From contig NZ_CP053708.1 in the NCBI RefSeq assembly GCF_013201075.1, positions 4,469,501 to 4,533,500 of the forward strand: 64,000 nucleotides of DNA, written 5' to 3'. The stretch comes from Lichenicola cladoniae. Its GTDB lineage: Bacteria > Pseudomonadota > Alphaproteobacteria > Acetobacterales > Acetobacteraceae. The notes below the pieces were generated by a model. The model searched no databases, was not told the DNA's origin, and saw only the letters and a list, made by a program, of their open reading frames with translations. Shown in pieces: positions 37,750 through 46,707 of this stretch. The stretch's first letter is position 1. Each line of letters begins with the position of its first letter. The translations under genes and the position numbers were made by a program.

Positions 37750-39624
37750 TCAGTCGCCGACGCGCTGGTTCAGGCGTGCGGTGACCTGCTGCGCGTGCGC
37801 ATCGTTCACCGGGGGCCGGATCGACACTTCCGGCACCGCCACGTCCCACCAGGCGCCACCGGCATCGGTGGTGGCGACCGGGTCGGTATCGATCACCACG
37901 ACGTAGCTGCGGTCGCTGGCGCGAGCCCGCTGCATTGCTTCGGCAAGCCCAGGCAGGTTGGCCACCTTCTCGGAGGTGGCTCCCATGGACCGCGCATGCG
38001 CCGCGAAGTCGATCGCCGGGAACTCGCGCATCTCCTGGCTGTCGCACCAGAGATTATTGAACGGCGCGCCGCCGCGTTCCTGCTGCAGCCGGTTGATGCA
38101 GCCGAACCCGTGATTGTCGAGCAGCACGACGACGAGCTTGTGCCCGAGCATGACTGAGGTCTGCAGCTCGGCATTCAGCATCATGTAGGAACCGTCACCG
38201 ACCATCACGATGACCTCGCGGTCGGGACAGGCCATCTTCACGCCCAGCGCACCGGCGATCTCATAGCCCATGCAGGAGAAACCGTATTCCATGTGGTAGC
38301 CGCCGGCACGCTCGGGCTGCCAGTGCTTCTGCAGCTCGGCCGGCAACCCGCCGGCGGCGCACACCACCACGTCGCTCGCCAGGGCACCGCGTTGCACCGC
38401 GCCGATCACCTGCGCATCCGACGGCAGCGCCTGCTGGTTCGGCGCGGGCAGACCGGTGTAGCGCGACGCTGTTTCGAGCCACGCGCCGCGCGCAGCCTCG
38501 GCCAAGCCGGTCCAGCCGGACTCCGCGCGCCAGTCGCCGAGTGCGGCCGAGAGCGCCGCGAGTCCCGCCTTTGCGTCGGCGACCAGCGGCTGAGCCCGAT
38601 GCTTGGCCGCATCGAAAACCTGCGTGTTGAGGCCGATGATCTTCAGGTCCGGATTGCGGAACAACGCCCATGAGCCGGTGGTGAAATCCTGCAGGCGGGT
38701 GCCGATGGCGAGGATAAGGTCCGCGTCCGCCGCCATCTCGTTCGACGCGCTGGTGCCGCTGACGCCGATGCCGCCCATGTTCATCGCGTGCGAGGTCGGC
38801 AGCGAGGACTTGCCCCCCTGCGTCTCGCCCGCCGGAATACCGCGCTTGGACAGGAAGGCGGCGAGATCGGTGTCGGCGCCGGAGTAAAGCACTCCGCCGC
38901 CGGCAATCACCATCGGCCGCTTCGCTGCACGCAGCAGTGCCACCGCCTGGTCGAGCTCATAGTCGTCCGGGCGCGACCGACGGGGGCGATGGATGCGCTC
39001 GGCGAAAAAACTCTCGGGATAGTCGAACGCTTCCGCCTGCACGTCCTGGCACAGTGCCAGCGTGACCGGCCCGCATTCGGCCGGGTCGGTCAGCAGCGTC
39101 ATCGCACGCAGGAAGGCCGGGATGATCTGCTCCGGCCGGGTTATGCGGTCGAAATAGCGCGACACCGGGCGGAACGCGTCGCAGGCGGTGCTGGTGCCGT
39201 CGCCGAAATCCTCGAGCTGCTGCAGCACCGGGTCCGGCATGCGGTTGGCGAAGGTGTCGCTCGGCAGCAGCAACAGCGGCACCCGGTTGACGTGCGCGAC
39301 CGCGGCGCCGGTCACCATGTTGAGCGCGCCCGGCCCGATCGAACTGGTGCAGGCCATCGCCCGGCGGCCGCGCGACGCCTTCGCGAAGCCGGTGGCGGCA
39401 TGCACCATGCCCTGCTCGTTGTGGGCGCGCAGCGTGGTGATGTCGGAGCGTGCGCCATGCAGCGCCTCGCCCATGGCAGCCACATTGCCATGGCCGAAGA
39501 TCGCCCAGACACCGGCGAAGTACGGCACCACGACGCCGTCGATCTCGACCTTCTGCGCGACCATCGCCCGGACCAGGGCCTGCGCCATGGTGAGTTTCAC
39601 GGTCTTGCTTGATGGTGACTGCAT
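37750..39624 (-). CDS. iolD: 3D-(3,5/4)-trihydroxycyclohexane-1,2-dione hydrolase
   Basis: This thiamine-diphosphate enzyme of about 624 residues opens the ring of the diketo-inositol intermediate. The N-terminal RAHNEQGMVHAATGFAKA holds the activating Glu, and GDGSYMMLNAELQTSVMLGH is the ThDP/metal motif. The C-terminal half includes EYGFSCMGYEIAGALGVKMA. The start at 39624 is preferred because GAAGGA lies 9 nt upstream. The ATG at 39633 abuts that site and remains an alternative. A longer upstream frame overlaps iolC and is rejected. The iolC stop is 13 nt away, so the genes are co-transcribed. Confidence 0.94.
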   Translation of the reverse strand: MQSPSSKTVKLTMAQALVRAMVAQKVEIDGVVVPYFAGVWAIFGHGNVAAMGEALHGARSDITTLRAHNEQGMVHAATGFAKASRGRRAMACTSSIGPGALNMVTGAAVAHVNRVPLLLLPSDTFANRMPDPVLQQLEDFGDGTSTACDAFRPVSRYFDRITRPEQIIPAFLRAMTLLTDPAECGPVTLALCQDVQAEAFDYPESFFAERIHRPRRSRPDDYELDQAVALLRAAKRPMVIAGGGVLYSGADTDLAAFLSKRGIPAGETQGGKSSLPTSHAMNMGGIGVSGTSASNEMAADADLILAIGTRLQDFTTGSWALFRNPDLKIIGLNTQVFDAAKHRAQPLVADAKAGLAALSAALGDWRAESGWTGLAEAARGAWLETASRYTGLPAPNQQALPSDAQVIGAVQRGALASDVVVCAAGGLPAELQKHWQPERAGGYHMEYGFSCMGYEIAGALGVKMACPDREVIVMVGDGSYMMLNAELQTSVMLGHKLVVVLLDNHGFGCINRLQQERGGAPFNNLWCDSQEMREFPAIDFAAHARSMGATSEKVANLPGLAEAMQRARASDRSYVVVIDTDPVATTDAGGAWWDVAVPEVSIRPPVNDAHAQQVTARLNQRVGD

Positions 39625-39637
39625 CGTCGTCATTCCT

Positions 39638-41569
39638 TCAGGCGCCGGCCTGGTATGAGCGCGCACCCCAGGCTTGGACCAGGGCCTCGAATCGTTCGGC
39701 CATCGTGTCGACCGCCTCGGCATCCTCGATGCGGCCCGCGAGCCAGGCTCGGGCCGGATCGATGAAGATCGTACGGCCGATGGCGAAGCCCTTGACCCAC
39801 GGCGTTGCCGCGGACGCCGAAAAGGCGGCGATCAGATCGTCGGCCGGCGCGTCCAGCCCGAGCATCACGACACCGCGGCACAGCGGATCGCCGGCCTCGA
39901 TCACCTGCCCGGCCGCACGCCAGGATGCGCCGGAACGCAGCGGTTCGAGCTTCCACCAGTCCGGCTTCAGGCCGATCGAATACAGCCGCTCCAGGATGCG
40001 CGGCACGGTATCGTCGGTCAGCGGACCATGCTTGCCGGCGATGATCTCGATCAGCAGGTCGCGGTTCTGGCGGCGGCAGGCATCCTGGATGCGGGCCAGT
40101 TCGCGCTCCTGGCGCAGGCGCAGCGCCTCGTCATCGTCGGGATGATAGAAGCACAGGCATTTCACCACCTGCTCGGTCGGCCATTCGACCAGCTGCGCGC
40201 CGATGCTCCCGAAGCCGTTGCGCGCATCGCGCTCGAACTCGACCGGGCGCGAACCGGTCTGTTCCACCGGACGGGCCACCCAAAGGCCGGCATGCGATGC
40301 ATCGAACAGCGCCTCCTGCCCGTAGCGTCCGTCGAGAAACATCCCGAAGCCGGGCCGGCCCTTGGCCACCCGCGCGGCGGCCTGCACGGCGAGCCGCTTG
40401 AAGGCGCCGATGCGGTCGAAAGAGGCACCGACCTCGGTGGCCACCGCTTCGAGCTGGATCCGATGATCGCAGGCGAATGCCAGGATCGGCGTCGGCTGCA
40501 CCCGGCGCGTGGTTGCCCAGTGCAGGTGGTTGATGTCGGCATCGTGCCGGAGGCTGCGCGTCGGCGAGCCGTGCTGCAGGAAATACTGCAGCTCGACGAA
40601 GGTCGGGATCTCGGGCGAACACAGCAGCCGCGAGACCGCGAGCGCTCCGCAGGCATTGGCATAGGCGCAGCAGGTCTCGATCGGTTCGTCGCGCAGCCAG
40701 CCGCGCAGGAAGCCGGACATGAAGGCATCGCCGGCGCCGAGCGTGTTGTAGACTTCGACCGGAAAGCCCGGACCCTTGATGCCGTCATCGAGACTGTCCG
40801 GGATCGCATCGTCGAACACCACGCACCCCATCGGGCCGCGCTTGCAGACGATGACCGCACCGGGTGACAGGCGGCGGACGATGCGGATCGCCTCGAGCGT
40901 GTCCTCGCTGCCGGCAGCGATGTGCAGCTCTTCCTCGGTGCCGACGATCAGGTCGCACTCGGGCAGGATCTCCCGCAGCAGGGCGCTGACGCCCTCGGAC
41001 CGTACGTAGCGGGACTCGCCCTCGTCATGGCCGGCGACACCCCACAGGTTCGGCCGGTAATCCACGTCGAACAGCACCTTGCCGCCGGCCTCATGCACCA
41101 GGCGCATCGCCTTGCGCTGCGCCGCGGCACTGTGCGGGCGGGAGAAATGCGTGCCGCTGACCAGCACCGAGCGGGTGCGCGCAATGAGCGCCGGATCGAT
41201 GTCGGTCTCGTCCAGGGCGGCATCGGCGCAATCGGTGCGGTAGAAGATCAGCGGGAAGGTGTGGCTGTCGCGGACGCCGACGAAGGCAAGCGCGGTCAGG
41301 CGGTTCGGGTCGGTGTGCACGCCTTCGGTGGCGACGCCCTCGCGTCCCAGTTGCTCGCGGATGAAGCGGCCGAACGGCTCGTTGCCGACGCGGGTGATCA
41401 GGCCGGAGCGCAGGCCGAGGCGCGAGGTGCCGATCGCGATGTTGGTGGGACAGCCGCCCACCGCCTTGCTGAAGCTGGCCATGTCCTCGAGACGGGTGCC
41501 GATCTGCTGGCCGTACACATCGATGGAGGATCGTCCGATCGTCACGATCTCGAGCTCAGGTTCGCTCAT
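39638..41569 (-). CDS. iolC: Bifunctional 5-dehydro-2-deoxygluconokinase with C-terminal DUF2090 domain
   Basis: This fusion protein of about 643 residues has an N-terminal PfkB kinase (residues 1-325; GGCPTNIAIGTSRLGLRSGLITRVG and YNTLGAGDAFMSGFLRGWL). The kinase phosphorylates 5-dehydro-2-deoxygluconate. The C-terminal DUF2090 domain (about residues 335-640; PILAFACDHRIQLEAVA, WWKLEPL) has an aldolase-like TIM-barrel character. It may perform the following IolJ-type cleavage step, though this is not established here. The start at 41569 lies 5 nt after GGAGGG. Another ATG one codon earlier is too close. It is the first gene of the iol set, 58 nt behind a GGAA-N6-TTCC site. iolE and iolG are not in the window. 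Confidence 0.93.
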   Translation of the reverse strand: MSEPELEIVTIGRSSIDVYGQQIGTRLEDMASFSKAVGGCPTNIAIGTSRLGLRSGLITRVGNEPFGRFIREQLGREGVATEGVHTDPNRLTALAFVGVRDSHTFPLIFYRTDCADAALDETDIDPALIARTRSVLVSGTHFSRPHSAAAQRKAMRLVHEAGGKVLFDVDYRPNLWGVAGHDEGESRYVRSEGVSALLREILPECDLIVGTEEELHIAAGSEDTLEAIRIVRRLSPGAVIVCKRGPMGCVVFDDAIPDSLDDGIKGPGFPVEVYNTLGAGDAFMSGFLRGWLRDEPIETCCAYANACGALAVSRLLCSPEIPTFVELQYFLQHGSPTRSLRHDADINHLHWATTRRVQPTPILAFACDHRIQLEAVATEVGASFDRIGAFKRLAVQAAARVAKGRPGFGMFLDGRYGQEALFDASHAGLWVARPVEQTGSRPVEFERDARNGFGSIGAQLVEWPTEQVVKCLCFYHPDDDEALRLRQERELARIQDACRRQNRDLLIEIIAGKHGPLTDDTVPRILERLYSIGLKPDWWKLEPLRSGASWRAAGQVIEAGDPLCRGVVMLGLDAPADDLIAAFSASAATPWVKGFAIGRTIFIDPARAWLAGRIEDAEAVDTMAERFEALVQAWGARSYQAGA

Positions 41570-41626
41570 CATGTCCCTCCCGCGCGAGGACCGAATAATC
41601 GGAGCATTCCATACAGCCGTCAATAC

Positions 41627-41640
41627 GGAACGGATGTTCC
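41627..41640. promoter_or_regulatory. Candidate IolR operator upstream of iolC
   Basis: The sequence ggaacggatgttcc fits GGAA-N6-TTCC, the motif reported for the RpiR-type repressor IolR of Sinorhizobium inositol genes (established knowledge). It is also a perfect ggaac/gttcc inverted repeat. It lies 58 nt upstream of the iolC start. An IolR gene is not in the window. Confidence 0.6.
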
Positions 41641-41687
41641 ACGCCGTGCGGGCGATCTAGTGTGCAGGCACGGCAGGCATGCCCGGC

Positions 41688-41705
41688 CTGGAACCCTCGT
41701 TCCAG
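41688..41705. terminator. Hairpin behind gspF
   Basis: The arms ctggaac and gttccag form a perfect 7-bp stem with a 4-nt loop 24 nt past the gspF stop in its direction of transcription. No T-run follows, so it is only a possible terminator separating the secretion genes from iol. Confidence 0.4.
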
Positions 41706-41728
41706 AACACGTCACCATACCGAATGAG

Positions 41729-42955
41729 CTACTGCGCCAGGTCGTTCAGGCTCAGCATCGCCAGCAGCAGCGACGACACGATGCCTGCAATGGCGGCACC
41801 CATGATGACCGTGATGATCGGGACCAGCAGCGCCACCAGCCGCCCAACGCGCACGCGCACCTGCTCCTCATGGATTTCGGCCGCGCGCAACGCCATGGTG
41901 CCGAGCTGGGCGGTTTCCTCGCCGAGGCGAAGCAGATGAATCGCGCGAGCGGGAAAGATCCCGGCCTTGTCGAGCGTGCGGGACAGCCCGGCTCCGCCCT
42001 TGGCGCTTTCGGTCGCGTGGTCGATCGCACCCAGCACCGCGAGGTTCCCGATCACCTCTCGCACGATCCCCATCGCGGCAATCAGCGGAACACCGTTTCC
42101 CAGCAACGTTCCGAGAGTGCGGGTGAAACGCGCCGCCAGCACTTCGCGCATCAGCAGCCCGATGATCGGCAGGCGCAGCATGGCCCGGTCGGCGACCAGC
42201 CTGGTTCGTTCCTGCCGCAGCATCTGACGCGCCAGGACCGCGAGCAGCACCAGGCCCAGCAACAGGAACAGCCCGTAGCTGCTCAGGATGTTGCCGGCTG
42301 TGATCAGGAACTGCGTCGATTTCGGCAGGGCGGCGCCGTTCTGCTCGAACAGCGGCACGAACTGCGGCAGCACCTTGGTCAGCAGCAGGACGATCGAGCC
42401 GATCGCGGCCAGCGACAGCATTGCCGGATAGATCATCGCCGATTGCAGCGTGGTGACCAGCGCACGCTCGCGTTCCATCAGCGTCGCCAGCCGTTCCAGC
42501 GTCGAGGACAGGTCGCCACCCGCCTCGGCAGCACGGATCAGGCCGATATAGAGGCGCGGAAAACTGTCCGGATAGCGCATCAGCGCCGCATTGAGGGTCG
42601 AACCGTCCCGCACCGCCGCACGCAGCCCGTCCAGCACCCGGCCGACGCGCGGGTTCGGCGCGGTTTCGACCAGGAAGCGCATCGCCCGGTCCAGGTCCTG
42701 GCCGGCGCCGAGCATGACCGACAGCTCGCGGGTGAGGTTGGTGACTTCCTGCCGGCGCAACGAACTCCGGCTCAGGCGTCCAACCTCGAAGCGTAGGCCC
42801 GCCTCGAGCAGCCCGCCGCCGGACGGCTCGGCCCGCATCGGGATGTTGCCCTGCCGCCTGATCCAGGCGACTGCCTCGGCCTCGGTCGCGGCCACGGTGG
42901 TGCCCCGCACCGTCTCGCCGGTCGGGGTGATGGCAGTAAAGCGGTAACTAGCCAC
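41729..42955 (-). CDS. gspF: Type II secretion system inner-membrane platform protein F
   Basis: GspF (408 residues) is the polytopic inner-membrane platform that couples the GspE ATPase to pseudopilus assembly. It has the duplicated T2SSF domain: LTRELSVMLGAGQDLDRAM in the first half and FTRTLGTLLGNGVPLIAAMGIVREVIGN in the second. Three hydrophobic helices follow each repeat. The start is GTG. The gene is separated from gspE by 179 bp that is mostly hairpin element B, unusual spacing for an E-F pair. No DNA-uptake genes lie nearby, which makes a secretion role more likely than type IV pili. Confidence 0.94.
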   Translation of the reverse strand: MASYRFTAITPTGETVRGTTVAATEAEAVAWIRRQGNIPMRAEPSGGGLLEAGLRFEVGRLSRSSLRRQEVTNLTRELSVMLGAGQDLDRAMRFLVETAPNPRVGRVLDGLRAAVRDGSTLNAALMRYPDSFPRLYIGLIRAAEAGGDLSSTLERLATLMERERALVTTLQSAMIYPAMLSLAAIGSIVLLLTKVLPQFVPLFEQNGAALPKSTQFLITAGNILSSYGLFLLLGLVLLAVLARQMLRQERTRLVADRAMLRLPIIGLLMREVLAARFTRTLGTLLGNGVPLIAAMGIVREVIGNLAVLGAIDHATESAKGGAGLSRTLDKAGIFPARAIHLLRLGEETAQLGTMALRAAEIHEEQVRVRVGRLVALLVPIITVIMGAAIAGIVSSLLLAMLSLNDLAQ

Positions 42956-42988
42956 CCGCCTCAGCCCCCCGACGCTTCGCCGAGATCA

Positions 42989-43138
42989 GTGAGCGTTCGA
43001 GAGTGTGGTGTGCCGAGTGAGAGCGAAGCGCCCGTCGTGGCTGTCGAGAACCGGAGCGGAGCGGCCTCCTGGCCGTGAGCACCGGAAGCACAGACAGCCG
43101 CGTCGGATCGTCGGCACAGCGCGCTCTCGAATGCTCAC
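42989..43138 (+). repeat. Hairpin repeat element, copy B
   Basis: The core spans 43009-43118 (110 bp). Arms 42989-43016 and 43111-43138 are complementary at 24 of 28 positions, but their outer parts (gtgagcgttcgagag, ctctcgaatgctcac) bear no likeness to those of copy A. The internal 14-position stem is 43032-43045 with 43093-43106. The small gctccc/gggagc hairpin of copies A and C is missing here, which accounts for the 10-bp shorter core. The right arm covers the gspE stop codon (43135-43137). Confidence 0.85.
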
Positions 43139-44880
43139 CCATCCTGGTTCTCGGAGCGGATGCTCCTTGCCACTTCCTCGATCGTTGTCGTACCGGCCAG
43201 TGCCGCATCGATGCCGGCATCGAACATGGTGATCATGCCGCCGGCGATGGCGGCGCGCTCGATCGCGCTGTGGTCGGTGCGGGCGAAGATCAGCCGCTCG
43301 ATCTCGGCATCGGGGGCGAGGAACTCGGCGATCGCCTGGCGTCCGCGATAGCCGGTACCCCGGCAGTTCGGGCAGCCGACCGGGTGGAACAGGGTGAGCG
43401 GCCGGCGCTCGGTGCGTGTGTCGAGGCGGAACCGCTTGATCAGCTCGGCCGGCGCCGGCTGCTCGGTCTTGCACAGGTCGCAGAGCCGGCGGACCAGCCG
43501 CTGGCCCATCACGCCCCGCAGCACGGCGGTCAGCAGATAGTCCTCGACGCCCATGTCGCGCAGCCGGGTGATGGCGGCGGCGGCGGAATTGGTATGCAGC
43601 GTGGACAGCACCAGATGGCCGGTCAGGGCCGCCTGCACCGCGATCTGCGCCGTCTCCAGGTCGCGGATCTCGCCGACCATGATCACGTCCGGGTCCTGGC
43701 GCAGGATCGACCGCAGCAGGGTCGCGAACGACAGGCCGATCTGCGGCTTGATCTGGATCTGGTTGATGCCGCTGAGCTGGTACTCGATCGGGTCCTCGAC
43801 CGTCACCACCTTGCGGGTCACGGCGTTCAGGGTCAGCAGGCCGGTGTAGAGCGTTGTGGTCTTGCCCGAGCCGGTCGGGCCGGTGACCAGCACGATGCCG
43901 TTCGGCAGCGCCAGCATCTCGTCGAGCCGATGCACAACCTGCGGAGCCAGCCCCAGCTTCTCGTAGTCGAAGGTCACCGCATTGCGGTCGAGCACGCGCA
44001 GAACCACGGTCTCGCCGTGCAGCGACGGGATGGTCGAGACGCGGAAATCGATCTCCTGCCCGCGCACCGCGAGCTTGATCCGGCCGTCCTGCGGCAGCCG
44101 GCGCTCGGCGATATCGAGCCTGGCCATGATCTTGATGCGAGACGTGATCGCCGGGATCAGGCGTGGGCTGGGACTCTCCATCTCGTGCAGCACGCCGTCA
44201 TAGCGGTAGCGCACGCGCAAGCGATCCTCGAACGGCTCGATATGGATGTCCGATGCGCGGGTCTCGACGGCACGGAAGATGATCTGGTTGACCAGCCGGA
44301 TGACCGGCGCCTCGGACGCGAGATCCTTGAGGCGCTCGGCATCCTCCTCGAGCGGGACCGCCTCGTCATCCGGATTGGTGTGGGTTTCGCCCTCGCGCGG
44401 ATAGAGCCGGTCGAACGCCGCCTCCAGCTCGATCGGCACGGCGATCTCGGTCCGTACCGGATAGCCGGTCGCGGATGCGATGGCGGCAGGGGCGAACAGG
44501 TCGAGAGGGTCGACCACCGCCACGACCAGTTCACCGGCCTCGAGGGCGATCGGCAGGGCCCTCACGTCGCGCAGGAAGCGGGGCGTCAGCTTCTCGGGCA
44601 GCAACGGTTCCTCGGGCGGATAGCGGTCGGTGGAGACCACCGGCATCCCAAGCAGTTCGGCATAGCCGTCGGCCAGGCCGCGCTCGGACACCAGCCCGAG
44701 CTGCAGCAGGATCACGTCGAGGCGACCGCCGCTTTCGTCCGCGGCGCGGTTGGCGCGGTCTAGGCTGCGGGCATCGCAGCGGCCGGTTTCCACCAGCAGC
44801 CGGCCGAGCCGGGCAATCGGCGGTTCGTCGGTCCCGACGGGTTCGTCGCTGATGGCAGGCACGTTCGGAATGAAGTTCAT
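43135..44880 (-). CDS. gspE: Type II secretion system ATPase E
   Basis: This cytoplasmic ATPase of about 581 residues powers pseudopilus assembly. It has an N-terminal MshEN-like region (LLPEKLTPRFLRDVRALPIAL), Walker A GPTGSGKTTTLYTGLLTL, the Asp box VVTVEDPIEYQL, and Walker B QDPDVIMVGEIRDLETAQIAV. The zinc-binding four-Cys cluster is CDLCKTEQ and GCPNCRGTGYRGR. The start at 44880 (MNFIPNVPAISDEP) is selected over a longer upstream frame that would overlap the prepilin peptidase gene end. It lies 29 nt behind that gene. Confidence 0.95.
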   Translation of the reverse strand: MNFIPNVPAISDEPVGTDEPPIARLGRLLVETGRCDARSLDRANRAADESGGRLDVILLQLGLVSERGLADGYAELLGMPVVSTDRYPPEEPLLPEKLTPRFLRDVRALPIALEAGELVVAVVDPLDLFAPAAIASATGYPVRTEIAVPIELEAAFDRLYPREGETHTNPDDEAVPLEEDAERLKDLASEAPVIRLVNQIIFRAVETRASDIHIEPFEDRLRVRYRYDGVLHEMESPSPRLIPAITSRIKIMARLDIAERRLPQDGRIKLAVRGQEIDFRVSTIPSLHGETVVLRVLDRNAVTFDYEKLGLAPQVVHRLDEMLALPNGIVLVTGPTGSGKTTTLYTGLLTLNAVTRKVVTVEDPIEYQLSGINQIQIKPQIGLSFATLLRSILRQDPDVIMVGEIRDLETAQIAVQAALTGHLVLSTLHTNSAAAAITRLRDMGVEDYLLTAVLRGVMGQRLVRRLCDLCKTEQPAPAELIKRFRLDTRTERRPLTLFHPVGCPNCRGTGYRGRQAIAEFLAPDAEIERLIFARTDHSAIERAAIAGGMITMFDAGIDAALAGTTTIEEVARSIRSENQDG

Positions 44881-44909
44881 GGTCTGCCTCCGAGGCACTG
44901 CTGCATCGT

Positions 44910-45668
44910 TCAGGTGGCGCCGATCATAGACACGGCCGGAGCATACAGCCACACCGTGAACAGCGAGAAGGCGAGGCCGGGTCCGAACGGGATCGCGATT
45001 TCGGGCCGCGCTCGCCGGCCCGGCCAGGCCGCGACCAGGGTGACCAGTGCGGCCACCAGCACCAGCACCGGCAGCGCCGCGAGGCCGACCCAGGCGCCGG
45101 ATGCCGCCAGCAGCTTGGCATCCCCGGGACCGAGCCCGTCGCGGCCGCGCAGCCGGCGATAGGACCAGGCCAGGCCGGCGAAAGCGACATATCCGACCAG
45201 GGCGGCGGCGGCATGTTCAGGCAGCGCGTTCCGGTCGAGCATCCAGCAGGACAGCAGGCCAAGCATGAGCAGCGGCAGGGTCAGCACGTCCGGGAGACGA
45301 AGGCAGCGCCAATCGATCCAGGCCAGCGCGAGTGCCGTCCAGCCCAGGACGCAGCCGGACCAGAGCCAGGCGACCGAGGCGCTGTGGAGCCACCAACCCA
45401 CCACGACCAGGCCGGCAACCAGCATCGCGGCGAGCTCGATCGCCGGGTGGAAGCGCCCGATCGGCGCCCGGCAATGGCGGCACCGGCCGCCCAGGACGAG
45501 GTAGCTGAGCAGCGGGACAAGGTCGGGCGCGGCGAGGGTGGTGCCGCAACTCGAACAGGCCGAGCGGGCCATGGCGACCGGCTGGTTCAGCGGCAGGCGC
45601 ACGACCAGCACGCCCAGGAAGCTGCCGACGATCGGCGAGACCAGGAGCGGCAACAGCCAGTCCGGCAT
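44910..45668 (-). CDS. gspO: Prepilin peptidase
   Basis: This inner-membrane aspartyl protease of about 252 residues cleaves and N-methylates pseudopilins such as GspG. The zinc-binding Cys pairs CSSCG and CRHC are in the first cytoplasmic loop. The catalytic Asp residues are in AWIDWRCLRLPDVLTLPL and GLGPGDAKLLAASGAW. Eight hydrophobic segments are visible. The ATG at 45668 lies 1 nt past the gspG stop, so it is translated from the same message. A longer frame would overlap gspG and is rejected. Confidence 0.93.
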   Translation of the reverse strand: MPDWLLPLLVSPIVGSFLGVLVVRLPLNQPVAMARSACSSCGTTLAAPDLVPLLSYLVLGGRCRHCRAPIGRFHPAIELAAMLVAGLVVVGWWLHSASVAWLWSGCVLGWTALALAWIDWRCLRLPDVLTLPLLMLGLLSCWMLDRNALPEHAAAALVGYVAFAGLAWSYRRLRGRDGLGPGDAKLLAASGAWVGLAALPVLVLVAALVTLVAAWPGRRARPEIAIPFGPGLAFSLFTVWLYAPAVSMIGAT

Positions 45669-45669
45669 G

Positions 45670-46095
45670 CTACTTGTTGCAAATCTCGGCGGACGTATCG
45701 TTGGCACGGCCGCCGGGGCCGGTGGAGCACAGATCGTAATCGTGCCCGTCGCGGTTGGACGGGTTGCGATAGATGTAGGCATGATTCCAGGGGTCGAGTG
45801 GGGTCTGGTTGCTCTTCACGTAGGGGCCGTTCCAGTTCTCGGCGCTGGAAGGCTTGCTGACTAGGGCCTGCAGTCCCTCATCGGTGCCGGGGTAGTTGCC
45901 GACATCGAGCTTGTAGAGGTCCAGGATCTGCCCGATGCGCTCGATCGACTGCTTGGCGATGGACAACTTGGCGCCGCTGAGCTGCCGCAATACGGCCGGT
46001 GCCACCAGGGCGATCAGCAATCCCAGGATGGCGATTACCACCAGCAGTTCGATCAGCGTAAAGCCACTATCGCGGGCTGGGCGGCGATCGGTCAT
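45670..46095 (-). CDS. gspG: Type II secretion system major pseudopilin G
   Basis: GspG (141 residues) is the major subunit of the periplasmic pseudopilus. A short positively charged leader ends in Gly11, followed by mature FTLIELLVVIAILGLLIALVAP with the invariant Glu5 needed for assembly. The C-terminal part has the usual GspG pattern YPGTDEGLQALV, WNGPYVK, PLDPWNHAYIYRNPSNRDGHDYDLCSTGPGG, and ends with a second Cys that may pair with the first. It is the first gene of the G-O-E-F transcription unit. Confidence 0.96.
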   Translation of the reverse strand: MTDRRPARDSGFTLIELLVVIAILGLLIALVAPAVLRQLSGAKLSIAKQSIERIGQILDLYKLDVGNYPGTDEGLQALVSKPSSAENWNGPYVKSNQTPLDPWNHAYIYRNPSNRDGHDYDLCSTGPGGRANDTSAEICNK

Positions 46096-46215
46096 GGTCG
46101 AAAACCCTCGAGGTGCTGGAAGACTGGCGTTGTACCCCTGCCCGTATAATCACTGTATGAGCAGCGTCGAGGTAAGATAGAATAGGTAGATGATCATCGC
46201 GCTGTCTGCTGGCTG

Positions 46216-46707
46216 ATGCCTGTCCCATATCTGACCTGTATGGCTCTGGTGGCCTCAATATACCATTTGCCTCCGCGCGTCCTGCCGTCGGTCCAGGGGG
46301 TCGAAGGCGGGTGGGTGGGCAGCACGCACCGGAATACCAACAATACCGAGGATCTGGGTGTGATGCAGGTCAACACGACCTGGCTGTCGCCGCTGGCACA
46401 CTATACGCATACTCCCGTTGCCACGGTCTACACGCGACTGCGCGATGATGCGTGCTACAATATCGCTGCCGCCGGTGCTATCATGAGAACTTATCTCGAC
46501 GAGACCGGTGGCAATCTGATGCAGGCGGTCGGCAATTACCATTCGCATACGGCGACGCTGAATGTAGCCTATCAGGCACTGGTGATCAGATCTGCAAAGC
46601 GGCTGTTTTTGCCGAATGGAGTGAGTAGTTCCATTCAGCGCAGTCCGGCAGAGCGTATTGCGCTGCAAAAACGCCTCGTTCGCATCGCTAAACGCGAACG
46701 AGGCTGA
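46216..46707 (+). CDS. Lytic transglycosylase domain protein (VirB1/IagB-like)
   Basis: This 163-residue protein has a goose-lysozyme-type SLT fold that cuts peptidoglycan glycan strands. The catalytic Glu is residue 30 in SVQGVEGGWVG, followed by NTNNTEDLGVMQVNTTWLSPLA and YNIAAAGAIMRTYLDETGGNLMQAVGNYHS. Specialised enzymes of this type open the wall for secretion or conjugation machines. It is divergent from gspG, so a role in placing the type II apparatus is plausible (inference). No clear signal peptide is seen at the chosen start, though the first 16 residues are hydrophobic. A TATAAT box lies at 46145-46150. Its last codons form a terminator stem. Confidence 0.85.
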   Translation: MPVPYLTCMALVASIYHLPPRVLPSVQGVEGGWVGSTHRNTNNTEDLGVMQVNTTWLSPLAHYTHTPVATVYTRLRDDACYNIAAAGAIMRTYLDETGGNLMQAVGNYHSHTATLNVAYQALVIRSAKRLFLPNGVSSSIQRSPAERIALQKRLVRIAKRERG

